A stretch of 51,722 nucleotides of DNA from assembly GCA_903904605.1 (NCBI GenBank), contig CAIVDC010000117.1, forward strand, positions 1-51,722. The letters are read 5' to 3'. The position numbers were made by a program, and so were the translations under genes. This DNA is from an uncultured Sterolibacterium sp. (GTDB taxonomy: Bacteria > Pseudomonadota > Gammaproteobacteria > Burkholderiales > Rhodocyclaceae). Positions within the stretch are counted from its first letter, which is position 1, and each line of letters begins with the position of its first letter. The notes below the pieces were generated by a model. It was not told where the DNA came from. It saw only the letters and a list, made by a program, of their open reading frames with translations, and made no database searches. This document shows, piece by piece, positions 37,814-46,501 of this stretch.

Positions 37814-38374
37814 ATGGAACAGCAATCAGGGCTGAGCTTCGGCCACATCGGGATATATGTCGCCGACATCGAGCGGCAGTCCGCGTTCTACAAGAATTAT
37901 CTCGACTTTACCGAGACCGACCGAGGATCGCTGGCGGGTGCGCACGGCCCAGTCCAACTGGTGTTTCTGAGCCGCGATCCCGATGAGCATCACCAGATCG
38001 TCATGGCCTCCGGCCGTCCGGAAATTATCGATTTCAACATCATCAATCAGATTTCACTGCGCGCAGACTCGCTGCAGACTCTGAAGGACTTCCATCGACG
38101 ACTACAGGATGCTCCGGTCACCGAGATCAGGCCGGTCACCCATGGCAATGCGATATCGGTATATTTCAAGGATCCGGAGGGCAACCGCATCGAGTTGTAC
38201 ATAAACACCGCCTGGTATGTCGATCAGCCATGTCGAATTCCAGCACCCTTCCAGCTGCCGGCCGACGAACTGATGGCCTGGGCCGAAGACCATGCGCGCA
38301 CGCTCCCAGGTTTCCGACCGCGAGGGGAGTGGCGCAAGGAAATGGTCCGTCGAATGGGATTGAAGCGTTTCTGA
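37814..38374 (+). CDS. VOC-family protein, extradiol dioxygenase-like
   Basis: A 186-residue vicinal-oxygen-chelate protein with one betaalphabeta3 pair plus a C-terminal tail. It begins FGHIGIYVADIERQSAFY and ends the fold with FKDPEGNRIELYI, like single-module catechol 2,3-dioxygenases. By comparison with BphC, H11 and E127 fit metal ligands and H60 (HHQIV) fits the active-site base, but the second ligand histidine is replaced by Q79 (INQISLRAD). So dioxygenase activity is not certain; a glyoxalase- or isomerase-type reaction is possible. GGAGG lies 6 nt before ATG 37814, which favours it over ATG 37808. It diverges from the PanE-like operon. Confidence 0.85.
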   Translation: MEQQSGLSFGHIGIYVADIERQSAFYKNYLDFTETDRGSLAGAHGPVQLVFLSRDPDEHHQIVMASGRPEIIDFNIINQISLRADSLQTLKDFHRRLQDAPVTEIRPVTHGNAISVYFKDPEGNRIELYINTAWYVDQPCRIPAPFQLPADELMAWAEDHARTLPGFRPRGEWRKEMVRRMGLKRF

Positions 38375-38431
38375 ATCCCGTTCGCCGCGCTGCCCGGGTC
38401 GCTACCGCAGTCAACGCCGATGCGATGTGAC

Positions 38432-40147
38432 TCAAGGAGCGGCAATCAGCGCCTGCAGACCCCGATTGACTTCAGTGCCTCGATGGCGCGCCTTGTTGCC
38501 GCTCGGAGCAAGCGCCTCGGCATAGAAGAATTCCGGAAGCTCGTCGTCCTTCTCGGAAAATCCCGCCGCCTCGTTGAATTCCCATTCCATCAGGATCGCC
38601 TCGCGGCCCAGCGCTTGGATGAAGGATGGCTCGAGGTGGGTACCATGGGCATCGTTGAGCGCCGTGACTATGAGCTCTGCGCTGACATTGGTGACGGCAC
38701 GCCCGAAAATGCACAGACCCAAAGAGTCCGCTGCGGCGGTGGCAGTTTGAGCCGCCAGACTGACCGCCACCAACTCCTCGGTTGTCTTCCCGCGGCAATC
38801 AAATGCAGGAACGTTTCCGGACGTGTGATCCGCACCTTGTGCGGTCAGCATCATGGAGATTCCGGTCACCTCGATGACGCGGGGATCGTAGGCGCTGATG
38901 GCTTGTCCCTTGATGACCGGAACACGGGCGACATGGTAATGGGCGCCGACGCGCGCGGTTCCTTGGGCCAGGAGGCGGCCGTGTTCGGTGCCCTGCCTCA
39001 TTTCCTCCAGGGCTTTCATCATGAAGCTCAGATCGCCGAACGGCGCCTCGCCGGCTTCCATCAATACTCCCAGCATCGCGCCCACTTCTATGGTATCGAC
39101 GCCCAAATCGTTTGCCGCGGCGTTCAACCTGGCCACGTCGTCGGGGTCGGCCAGACCGCAGTTGCTGCCCATCAGGCCGAGGGTCTCATATTCCAGCGGC
39201 GATACAAGCTCCTTGCCATCCTTGTCGACATAGATGTTGCTGCATTCGATCAGGCAGCCCGGCATGCAGGCGTGTGTCGGTTCCCCGCCGCGGCTTAGAT
39301 TGAGCTCTCGGATATAGTCTCCGCCGAGTTTGAAGGATTCCCGGGATGGATTCACCAACTGGCCCGCGCTGAAGTTCCGCACCGGAAGTCCGCCGATAAG
39401 GTTCAACATGTCGCCCATCGCCGCGGTGCCCACACGCCTGAAATTATCAATTACCGGGTCCTTGCCCAATCTGGTGCCATATTCGCGAATCGAGCCCATC
39501 AGTTTCTTTCTGTCATGGAAAGGCGGCATCCTGTGCATCTCGACGACGATGGCCTTCACCTTCTTGCTGCCCATGACGGCGCCGACACCACCGCGTGCGG
39601 CAAGTCGCGAAGGCCGCCCGTCCGTGTCGGCGAAGGCGATGCCCGCCACCAGACCGAGGTATTCGCCGACCGGGCCACAAAGGGCAAAACTGATTTTCGG
39701 TCCATAGCGCTCGAACAGCAGCGCCGCGGCATCGTTGTTGCCCAGTCCCATATAGGGCTCGGCGCTATCGAAGGAAATGGAGCCATCCTTGGCAAGGCGG
39801 ACGACGACCCACTCGTCCGAGACACCATGAAGCGTGAGCCCTGCAGTTTCGTTCTGCCCCAGGGCATAGCCAAATGTCCCGCCGGAATTGGCCTCCTTGA
39901 TGCCGCCTGTCAGCGGACTCTTGCAGCCGACGCTGATCCGGTTGGCGTTCGAGAAATTCGTACCCGCAAAAGGTCCTGCCGAGAATATCAGCGGATTGTG
40001 CCGAGACAACGGGTCGACCATTGCCACCCCGCCCGCTAACAGGGACTTGGCGATGTAGTGCCGGCCGACACGGATGATCGCCTCGCCCTGCAGTTCTTCT
40101 GTCCCGACTGAGCGTTCGTTCAAATGGATGTGTAGGTATTTGCGCAT
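38432..40147 (-). CDS. Aldehyde:ferredoxin oxidoreductase family tungsto/molybdoenzyme (YdhV type)
   Basis: A 571-residue AOR-family protein with AFOR N- and C-domains. The cofactor-binding signature SRLAARGGVGAVMGSKKVKAIVV is intact near residue 185. The cluster cysteines are C294, C298, C302 (HACMPGCLIECSN) and C479 (DSLGLCIFG). Their spacing CX3CX3C differs from CX2CX3C of the archaeal AOR and of the Aromatoleum enzyme, and is like the YdhV branch. The family carries a tungsto- or molybdo-bis-pterin and oxidises aldehydes or reduces acids. No AorA ferredoxin or AorC flavoprotein gene is beside it. It is the last gene of the operon starting at 46888. ATG 40147 follows GAGGAAAG. Confidence 0.88.
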   Translation of the reverse strand: MRKYLHIHLNERSVGTEELQGEAIIRVGRHYIAKSLLAGGVAMVDPLSRHNPLIFSAGPFAGTNFSNANRISVGCKSPLTGGIKEANSGGTFGYALGQNETAGLTLHGVSDEWVVVRLAKDGSISFDSAEPYMGLGNNDAAALLFERYGPKISFALCGPVGEYLGLVAGIAFADTDGRPSRLAARGGVGAVMGSKKVKAIVVEMHRMPPFHDRKKLMGSIREYGTRLGKDPVIDNFRRVGTAAMGDMLNLIGGLPVRNFSAGQLVNPSRESFKLGGDYIRELNLSRGGEPTHACMPGCLIECSNIYVDKDGKELVSPLEYETLGLMGSNCGLADPDDVARLNAAANDLGVDTIEVGAMLGVLMEAGEAPFGDLSFMMKALEEMRQGTEHGRLLAQGTARVGAHYHVARVPVIKGQAISAYDPRVIEVTGISMMLTAQGADHTSGNVPAFDCRGKTTEELVAVSLAAQTATAAADSLGLCIFGRAVTNVSAELIVTALNDAHGTHLEPSFIQALGREAILMEWEFNEAAGFSEKDDELPEFFYAEALAPSGNKARHRGTEVNRGLQALIAAP

Positions 40148-40230
40148 ATCTTTCCTCAGCCTAAGGCCGCAATATAGCGGATCATGCACATAAATTCGAA
40201 TGCGGGCAATTCAATCCCGGCAACGAAGGC

Positions 40231-41195
40231 TCATTCGACCCTGATATTGCTTTCGCGCGCAGCTTTGGTCCACTTGCCGACATCGCCCTTGATCAACGCG
40301 GAAAACTGAGCCTGCGAGAGGCTGCCGGGCTCGTAACCGAGCTCGGAGAGGCGCGACCTGACGTCATCCATCTTGAGTATCTGCGCTGCGGCGTCATGCA
40401 ACCGATCGACCACTTCCTTCGGCGTTCCTGCCGGCGCGAAGATGCCGGACCACAGCACGACGTTGAAATTCGGCAGCCCTGATTCGGCCATGGTGGGCAG
40501 ATCCGGCACCATCGACGAACGCTGGGGACTAGACACGGCGAGGCCGCGCAACTTGCCGGCACGGAGTTGCCCAAGCGCCGACGGCAGATCGACGGTCACC
40601 AAGTCGGTGTCGCCGGCCATCGCCGCTAGAATCGCCTGCACGCTACCCTTGTACGGGACATGCATGATATCGATTCCCGCCTGTTTCTTGAACAGTTCGG
40701 TGACGACCTGGAAGGGCGAAGAACCCGAAGAGTAGCTGAACTTGCCGGGCTTCGCCTTGGCCAGTTGGATGAATTGGCCGAGGCTCTTCGCCTGATTCGA
40801 CGGATGCACCGCCATCACCAGCGGATACGAGGCTATCTGGACGATCGGAACGAAGTCCTTCACCGGATCGTAGGGCAGCTTTTCATAAAGCCCCGGATTG
40901 AAGGACATCGCACCGCTGGCGCCCACATAGAGCGTGTAGCCGTCTGGCGCGGACTTGGCAACAGACTCCGTCGCAATGATGGCGTCGGCCCCGGCTTGTT
41001 CTCCACGAACACCGACTGGCCCCATGTCTTGCCCAGCTTCTGTGCCATCATCCGCGCCAGAATGTCGACGCCAGGTCCTGGCGGAAACCCGACGATCAAT
41101 TTGATCGACTTGACGGGATAGGATTGGGCCGACGCTACGCCCGGGACGAACGCGATCAGGGCCGCCAGCAATAACGCGCAGCATTTCCTTGCCAT
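40231..41195 (-). pseudogene. Bug-family binding protein 2, broken by a 1-nt deletion
   Basis: The sequence codes for a Bug protein in two frames. Signal peptide and N-terminus (KCCALLLAALIAFVPGVASA; SYPVKSIKLIVGFPPGPG) run in the frame of ATG 41195 to about VFVENKPG; from ADAIIATESVAKSAPDGY onward the protein continues in another frame to the stop at 40231. The two paralogues at 30689 and 41252 are each 966 nt; this one is 965. Alignment places the loss in a G/C run at 40989-40995 (CCCCGG here, CCCCGGG in paralogue 3). It is either a real pseudogene or a sequencing error, since the rest shows no decay. Confidence 0.88.
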
Positions 41196-41251
41196 AGCAG
41201 CATCCTTCAAGCCTGGTCGCCGGAGGTTGGGGTCATCGACACCGACCGGAC

Positions 41252-42217
41252 TTAGTCGATATGGATATTGCTATCCCGCGCAACCTTGGTCCACTTGATG
41301 CCTTCCGTCTTGACCAGGTCGGCGAATTGCGCTTGCGAGAGACTGCTGGGGTCGAAGCCCATGTCGGTGAGCCGTGCTTTGAATTCATCCGTATGGACGA
41401 TCTGCATTATGGTGTCGTGCAGCTTCTCGACAATTTCCTTCGGTGTTCCAGCCGGTGCAAAGATGCCTGTCCACACCCAGACGTTGAAATCGGGCAAGCC
41501 AGATTCGGCGACAGTCGGCAAATCCGGCGCCACCGAGGAGCGGTGGAGGGTCGTCACGGCGAGCCCCCGGAGCTTGCCGGCACGGAGTTGACCGAGCGCA
41601 GGCGGCAAATCCACCGTAACTAGGTTGGTGTCGCCGGCCACGCCCGCGAGGATCGCCTGCGCGCTACCCTTGTATGGGATGTGCAGGATATCGATTCCCG
41701 CCTGCTTCTTGAACAGTTCGGTGGCCACCTGAAAGGGCGTCGAACCGGCAGCGTAGCTGAGCGTGCCCGGTTTCGCCTTGGCCAGTTCGATAAACTGGCC
41801 GATGGTCTTTGCCGGGCTCGAGGGGTTCACCGCCATCACCAGCGGGCAGGAGGCAATCTGGACGACTGAGACGAAATCCTTTACCGGATCGTAGGGGAGT
41901 TTTTTGTAAAGACCCGGATTGAAGGTCATTGCACCCGTCGCGCCTACGTACAGGGTATAGCCGTCGGGGGCCGACCTGGCGACATAGTCGGTGGCAATGA
42001 TGGCATTGGCCCCGGGCTTGTTCTCCACCAGCACCGGCTGGCCCCATGCCACGCTCAGCTTTTGCGCCACCATCCTCCCCAGGGTGTCGTTGGCTCCGCC
42101 AGGCGGAAAGCCAACGATGAACTTGATCGGCCTAACCGGGTAGGACTGGGCCGATACGACCCCAGGGCCGAGCGCGAACAAAGCCAGCAGGAATAATGCG
42201 CAGCATTTCCTTACCAT
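41252..42217 (-). CDS. Tripartite tricarboxylate (Bug) family periplasmic binding protein 3
   Basis: A 321-residue exported binding protein closely related to the broken copy just downstream and to copy 1. Signal peptide RKCCALFLLALFALGPGVVSA precedes SYPVRPIKFIVGFPPGGAND; the ATDYVARSAPDGYTLYVG and VDLPPALGQLRAGKLRGLAV blocks are conserved. Ligand is unknown, probably a carboxylate. GGAGGA lies 7 nt before ATG 42217. It is 71 bp after the NrfD gene in the molybdoenzyme operon, an unusual location that links uptake or sensing of the substrate to its oxidation. Confidence 0.93.
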   Translation of the reverse strand: MVRKCCALFLLALFALGPGVVSAQSYPVRPIKFIVGFPPGGANDTLGRMVAQKLSVAWGQPVLVENKPGANAIIATDYVARSAPDGYTLYVGATGAMTFNPGLYKKLPYDPVKDFVSVVQIASCPLVMAVNPSSPAKTIGQFIELAKAKPGTLSYAAGSTPFQVATELFKKQAGIDILHIPYKGSAQAILAGVAGDTNLVTVDLPPALGQLRAGKLRGLAVTTLHRSSVAPDLPTVAESGLPDFNVWVWTGIFAPAGTPKEIVEKLHDTIMQIVHTDEFKARLTDMGFDPSSLSQAQFADLVKTEGIKWTKVARDSNIHID

Positions 42218-42288
42218 GATTTTCTCCTCCAAGGATTTGTCCCGGCGTTTGGCGGCTGCCAACACCGGATATCTTTTTTTATTCTGTT

Positions 42289-43212
42289 CTAGCGGGCACC
42301 GACTCGGGTCAGAAGCGGCAGGTGGACGCCGGCGCGAATGGTGGAGTACTTCATGAAGAAGTCCCCGGCTGCGGAGGCCACCCCAAGCAGTGCCATGGCC
42401 CCGAGCGACAGCGGCCCGGTCATGCCGTTCCAGACCAGGAACGCCGGCAAGGCGATACCGAGGAGCAGAATTCCACCATAGAAATAGGCCGACACGCGCC
42501 CCGCCAGCAGTTCATGCACCGAGCGGCGCGCTGCTGCGTTGCCGCTGGTCTGCGCCCCGTAGATTTCCAGCAGGAAGAACAGCGTCACCGCGACGGTGAC
42601 GCCGATCCACAGCGCCAGCAATTGATTAACCTGATCGAGATTCCCCTCCAGGGCGCGCGTGACCAGCAGGGCGGCGACACCGCCGCGCAGCGCATAACCC
42701 ACATACAGGGCCGGATGCAGCGGCGAGTTCCAGAACGGGATCGCCCTCGATGCGGTGTAGACGAAGCCCATGTAGCCGATCATGACGACCATGCCAACCG
42801 CCGCCATGCCGTAGCCGAGCATGGCCGGAACCGAGTCGATGCGCCACAATCCGGTCGGAGCCAGCAGCGGCACCAAGTAGAGAAATCCGCCGACGAGAAA
42901 AAGGGTAATGCCGGCGAAGCCGCGCGAGACCCATGAGGTCTTCACCCGCCGCATCATGCGCCAGTAGCGCCCGGGATGGCCGAGAAAGCCCAGATGCACC
43001 ACTCCCCCCAGCGCAGCCAGGAGATAGGACAGCAGCAGTCCGTTGTGGCTGGCAAAGATCAACGACATCAGCCAGCCTCCCGCTGCCACGCCGACGAAGA
43101 AGTGGCCGACCACCAGCAGCACCCCCCGGCCTTCGCCCCAGTCGCGCTGTGGACGCAGGTCGCTGCGCAAATCGATCAGCATCTGTTGATATTTCGCCCG
43201 GGAATCAGACAT
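42289..43212 (-). CDS. NrfD/PsrC-type membrane subunit of a molybdoenzyme complex
   Basis: A 307-residue inner-membrane protein with eight or so transmembrane helices and the NrfD-family pattern (GHFFVGVAAGGWLMSLIFAS; GHPGRYWRMMRRVKTSW). This subunit anchors the complex and exchanges electrons with the quinone pool. The long cytosolic N-terminus with DWGEGRGVLLVVGHF is typical. GGAGG stands before the ATG. It is the third subunit gene after the catalytic and iron-sulfur genes. Size fits the smaller gamma subunit of phenylacetyl-CoA:acceptor oxidoreductase or PsrC. Confidence 0.92.
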   Translation of the reverse strand: MSDSRAKYQQMLIDLRSDLRPQRDWGEGRGVLLVVGHFFVGVAAGGWLMSLIFASHNGLLLSYLLAALGGVVHLGFLGHPGRYWRMMRRVKTSWVSRGFAGITLFLVGGFLYLVPLLAPTGLWRIDSVPAMLGYGMAAVGMVVMIGYMGFVYTASRAIPFWNSPLHPALYVGYALRGGVAALLVTRALEGNLDQVNQLLALWIGVTVAVTLFFLLEIYGAQTSGNAAARRSVHELLAGRVSAYFYGGILLLGIALPAFLVWNGMTGPLSLGAMALLGVASAAGDFFMKYSTIRAGVHLPLLTRVGAR

Positions 43213-43274
43213 CTCGCCTCCTCGAATTCATCTACCGATACTGCGCCGCACTGCACCCGAAACAAAACCGCACG

Positions 43275-43877
43275 TCATGTCGGCAGATAATACACGCACG
43301 GCCTCGTGGCCATTTCGGGATGCAGCGTAAAACCGGCACGCTCCTTGATCAGCCGCGAAACGATGCTGCTGGAATCCTCCAAGTCGCCGAAGATACGCGC
43401 ACTCGTCGGGCAATTCGCCACGCAGGCCGGATCCTCGCCCGCTTTCACCCGATCGCGGCAGAAATTGCACTTCATCACCACTTCGGTCTGGTGTCGCCCG
43501 GTGCGCAATCGCTCGAAGGCGGTCTGGCCCTGTGCGTAGTAATGCTGGGGCTTGTCGTTGATATAGCGGTTGCCGTACGGGCAGGCCATCATGCAGGAGC
43601 GGCAGCCCACGCACTTGTCCGGGTCGATGTCGACGATGCCATCCTCCCAGATGAAGCTGGCACCGGTCGGACAGGCATCGACACAGGCCGGATCCTCGCA
43701 GTGATTGCACAGCACCGGCAGGAACAGCATATTGACGGTCGGATACGTTCCCTCCTCCTGCTTCAGGACCCGGGCGAAGAAGACGCCCGGCGGAGTGCCG
43801 TTCTCCGCCTTGCAGGAGAGTTGGCACCCGTAGCAACCGATGCAGCGCTTGAGGTCAATCACCATGCCGTATCTCAT
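43275..43877 (-). CDS. Four-cluster 4Fe-4S ferredoxin subunit (NrfC/PsrB/PadC-like)
   Basis: A 200-residue electron-transfer subunit with 16 cysteines for four [4Fe-4S] clusters in DmsB-like arrangement: CIGCYGCQLSC, CNHCEDPACVDACP, CVGCRSCMMACP and CNFCRDRVKAGEDPACVANCP. No signal peptide. It passes electrons between the molybdenum subunit and the NrfD membrane protein. GGAGG before ATG 43877 supports this start; the same frame is open further upstream but inside the preceding gene. It starts 2 nt after the stop of the catalytic subunit gene, implying coupled translation. Confidence 0.95.
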   Translation of the reverse strand: MRYGMVIDLKRCIGCYGCQLSCKAENGTPPGVFFARVLKQEEGTYPTVNMLFLPVLCNHCEDPACVDACPTGASFIWEDGIVDIDPDKCVGCRSCMMACPYGNRYINDKPQHYYAQGQTAFERLRTGRHQTEVVMKCNFCRDRVKAGEDPACVANCPTSARIFGDLEDSSSIVSRLIKERAGFTLHPEMATRPCVYYLPT

Positions 43878-43879
43878 GA

Positions 43880-46471
43880 TCAGGCCTCCACCGGCGTAAC
43901 GCGCACCTTGACGCAAAGATCGAGATTGAGGTTGTTCGGGCTGACGTGAGCGAAATCCAGCTCCAGAAGTTCGTTGAAGAACACCCCCTTCCCCTTGGCC
44001 ACTGGCATGCCCTTGCCCCAATGCCCGGCGCAGGCGGCTATACCGAGGCCTTCAGGGTGTACCGCCTGGGTGAGCCTGATCCGGCCCTTCACCTTTCGAC
44101 CCGACTCGCTCTCCACCCAAACCGATTGCCCGTCGCGCAGCCCCTTCTTCTTGCCCACCTCGGCATGTATCGCCACATAGTAGGAGAAGGGATCAAGTTC
44201 GGCGGCTTCATCCAGCCAGGGGTTTTCCATGGTGAAGCTGTTGGTGTGGATGGTGTCGCGATAGTAGAAGGCATAAAAATCAAAACCGGGCTTCTGGCAC
44301 TGGTGCGAGCGGCACGGCAGAAAGTCCGGCAGCGGGTCATAGTATTCCTGCGGAATATTCACGCCCCGCGGCTCGCAGATGGCGTTGATCTTCTCCCACA
44401 TGGAAACCATGAACTCCCAATAGACGGGAACCCGGACATCGACGAAAGGCCGCCAGTAGACTTCTTCCGGCTGCTTCTTCCACTTGATCAATCCGTGTTC
44501 CTTGAACCATTCCAGACCGCGTTGCGGTCCAAAGTTGCCCTTGAGTTCCAGATCGCAGATTTCCGGGTAGGTGTAGGCGTGATCGCCCTCTAACCGGTAA
44601 GGCGCCTGCAGGTTCATCGAGGCATTGTAGGCGGCGTTGAGGTCCGCCCGCATCCCGACTCGGTCAGCCAGTTCCAACAGCACCTCGGCGAAGCGGCGCT
44701 GCTCGCCGTCCAGCGGCACCACCTCCTGGCGGATCGGCCAACACCATTCGCCCATCCCCCCTGGCAGACTGAAGATGAAGGGAAAGTTGGAGCGCGAATC
44801 GGTAGATTGCAGATAGCTCGCGTCCGGCAGCACGATATCGGCGAACTGCGAAGTCTCGGTGAGGAACAGGTCGAAGGAGAAAATGAACTTGTAGCGCTCC
44901 AGCGACTTGGCGACCACCTCGCTGTTGCCAATCGCCATCATCAGATTGGAGCCGAAGTTCATGAGCACCTCGGGACGGTAGGGCACCTCGAACGTCTGCC
45001 ACAACTCCTCCTGGTCGATGGAATTAAGGAAAGGCGAAGTCATGCCCATGACGAACAGGTCCTGCAGGCCGAGGTTCTTGGGCAGGCGTGGTTCGGATGG
45101 CGGATAGGGATAGTGATAACCCATCCACATGCCCGTTACCATGAGTCCGTCCGCGTCAGGTGTCGGTACGTAGTGCGGCCTGCCGGTTTCCGGAAAGCCC
45201 TTGCTGGCCGGATTGAAGCCCATGCAGGAACCAACCACGTCCGCGGCGCCGACCAACTGGTTGAGCAGGTCGACTGCGAAAAAATTATAGGTGGAGTTCA
45301 TGTGGCCCTGATTGCCACGGAACGCAACCGCCGCAACCGGCCTGTACGGCAAGGTCACTCCGTCCACCATGATGGTGCTGCCGATGCGCGCTTCGGTCGC
45401 GAATTCCTTGGCGAGGCGCCGGATATTCTTGGCCGGTACCGTAGAGATTGACTCCGCCCACTCTGGCGTAAACTTGAGCAGATGTGCCTTGAGTTTCGCG
45501 AACGCGGGCTCGCACTGGAAACCGTTGGCGAAAAATTCACCTTCCAATGCCATGTCCGCGGCCGCAACCTCGGAGAATGGCCGTGCAGCGTTGGCGACGG
45601 TATCCCACACCAGTGGTTTCTTCGACTCGGGATCCCGCACATAACGCTTGTCGGGACCGATCAGGTACGGACAGTTGGTCCGGGCCTGGAGATAGGGGCC
45701 GTCCACCATGTCGAGCTCATTGACGATGACATGGGCCATGGACAGGGCCAGTGCGGCATCCGTGCCGACGCGCAACGGCACCCACTCGGTGGCCTTGGCA
45801 CCCGCGAAATTCGCCATAGGGTCCACCACGACCATCTTCATCCCACGTGCCCGCGCATCCGCCGCCAAGCCCATGTTGGAGCAGGAAGCATGGCCTGCCG
45901 CGTGTCCCTTTGAGGCACCGAAGTAGATTGCGTAGTTGCAGTAGGCGAAGTCAGGCACCACCGACCACGACGCATGCATGATGCCGCTGATCAGGTGCGC
46001 CCCGTTGCCGCAATGCTGTCCGCCGCCGGAGACCGAAAAGTTGGGCGTACCGAAAGCGGCAGCGAAAGTCTGGAAGGGCGTGCGACCGGCCGTCACTGTC
46101 GTCGTGCGCTGGACAACCAGCTTGCGCGGATCGTCCTGACGAACCTTTCGGAGGACATCGGCGATCTCGCCAAGGGCCTCGTCCCAGGATATCTCCTTCC
46201 AGCCGGGATCTTCTCCCAGACCTTTCTTCGGGTTGGTGCGACGCAAGGGTTTTGTCAGGCGGTTGGGGTCGTAATGGGTCATGATCCCCGCTACTCCCTT
46301 GCCACAAAGCTTGCCCTTGCCCACCACGGAATCCGGGTTGCCTTCGATCTTGACCACCACGCCATCGACGCGATGGGCGAGGATCGAACAGGATCCATAG
46401 CAGAGAGAACAGGACGACTGTATCCAGGCGTCGTCAGCGGCAACCGCAAACTCCGGTGTGGCAGTATTCAT
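43880..46471 (-). CDS. Molybdopterin oxidoreductase catalytic subunit, cytosolic (PadB/PsrA-like)
   Basis: An 863-residue DMSO-reductase-family enzyme. The N-terminal cluster site is C21, C24, C28 and C56 (CSLCYGSC ... GKLCGKG). C154 in GGGQHCGNGAHL is the best candidate for the metal ligand. The C-terminal beta-barrel (GLRDGQSVWVESESGRKVKG) binds the second pterin. There is no twin-arginine signal, so the protein stays in the cytoplasm, unlike PsrA/PhsA. Size and three-subunit composition fit phenylacetyl-CoA:acceptor oxidoreductase (PadBCD), which oxidises a CoA thioester at the inner face of the membrane; a hydroxylase of another aromatic compound is equally possible. AAGGAGA precedes the ATG. 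Substrate not identifiable. Confidence 0.9.
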   Translation of the reverse strand: MNTATPEFAVAADDAWIQSSCSLCYGSCSILAHRVDGVVVKIEGNPDSVVGKGKLCGKGVAGIMTHYDPNRLTKPLRRTNPKKGLGEDPGWKEISWDEALGEIADVLRKVRQDDPRKLVVQRTTTVTAGRTPFQTFAAAFGTPNFSVSGGGQHCGNGAHLISGIMHASWSVVPDFAYCNYAIYFGASKGHAAGHASCSNMGLAADARARGMKMVVVDPMANFAGAKATEWVPLRVGTDAALALSMAHVIVNELDMVDGPYLQARTNCPYLIGPDKRYVRDPESKKPLVWDTVANAARPFSEVAAADMALEGEFFANGFQCEPAFAKLKAHLLKFTPEWAESISTVPAKNIRRLAKEFATEARIGSTIMVDGVTLPYRPVAAVAFRGNQGHMNSTYNFFAVDLLNQLVGAADVVGSCMGFNPASKGFPETGRPHYVPTPDADGLMVTGMWMGYHYPYPPSEPRLPKNLGLQDLFVMGMTSPFLNSIDQEELWQTFEVPYRPEVLMNFGSNLMMAIGNSEVVAKSLERYKFIFSFDLFLTETSQFADIVLPDASYLQSTDSRSNFPFIFSLPGGMGEWCWPIRQEVVPLDGEQRRFAEVLLELADRVGMRADLNAAYNASMNLQAPYRLEGDHAYTYPEICDLELKGNFGPQRGLEWFKEHGLIKWKKQPEEVYWRPFVDVRVPVYWEFMVSMWEKINAICEPRGVNIPQEYYDPLPDFLPCRSHQCQKPGFDFYAFYYRDTIHTNSFTMENPWLDEAAELDPFSYYVAIHAEVGKKKGLRDGQSVWVESESGRKVKGRIRLTQAVHPEGLGIAACAGHWGKGMPVAKGKGVFFNELLELDFAHVSPNNLNLDLCVKVRVTPVEA

Positions 46472-46501
46472 TCAGATTTCTCCTTTGCCGGGAACAATCG
46501 G

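Noticed and set aside
43878..44021. A longer N-terminus for the ferredoxin subunit (48 extra codons)
   Set aside because: It would overlap the catalytic subunit gene; the ATG at 43877 has GGAGG before it and opens the conserved MRYGMVIDLKRCIGC start.
43880..46471. Naming the Mo enzyme resorcinol hydroxylase or pyrogallol transhydroxylase
   Set aside because: Those enzymes have two subunits; the NrfD membrane subunit here argues for a quinone-linked complex of the PadBCD or Psr type, and no sequence feature decides the substrate.
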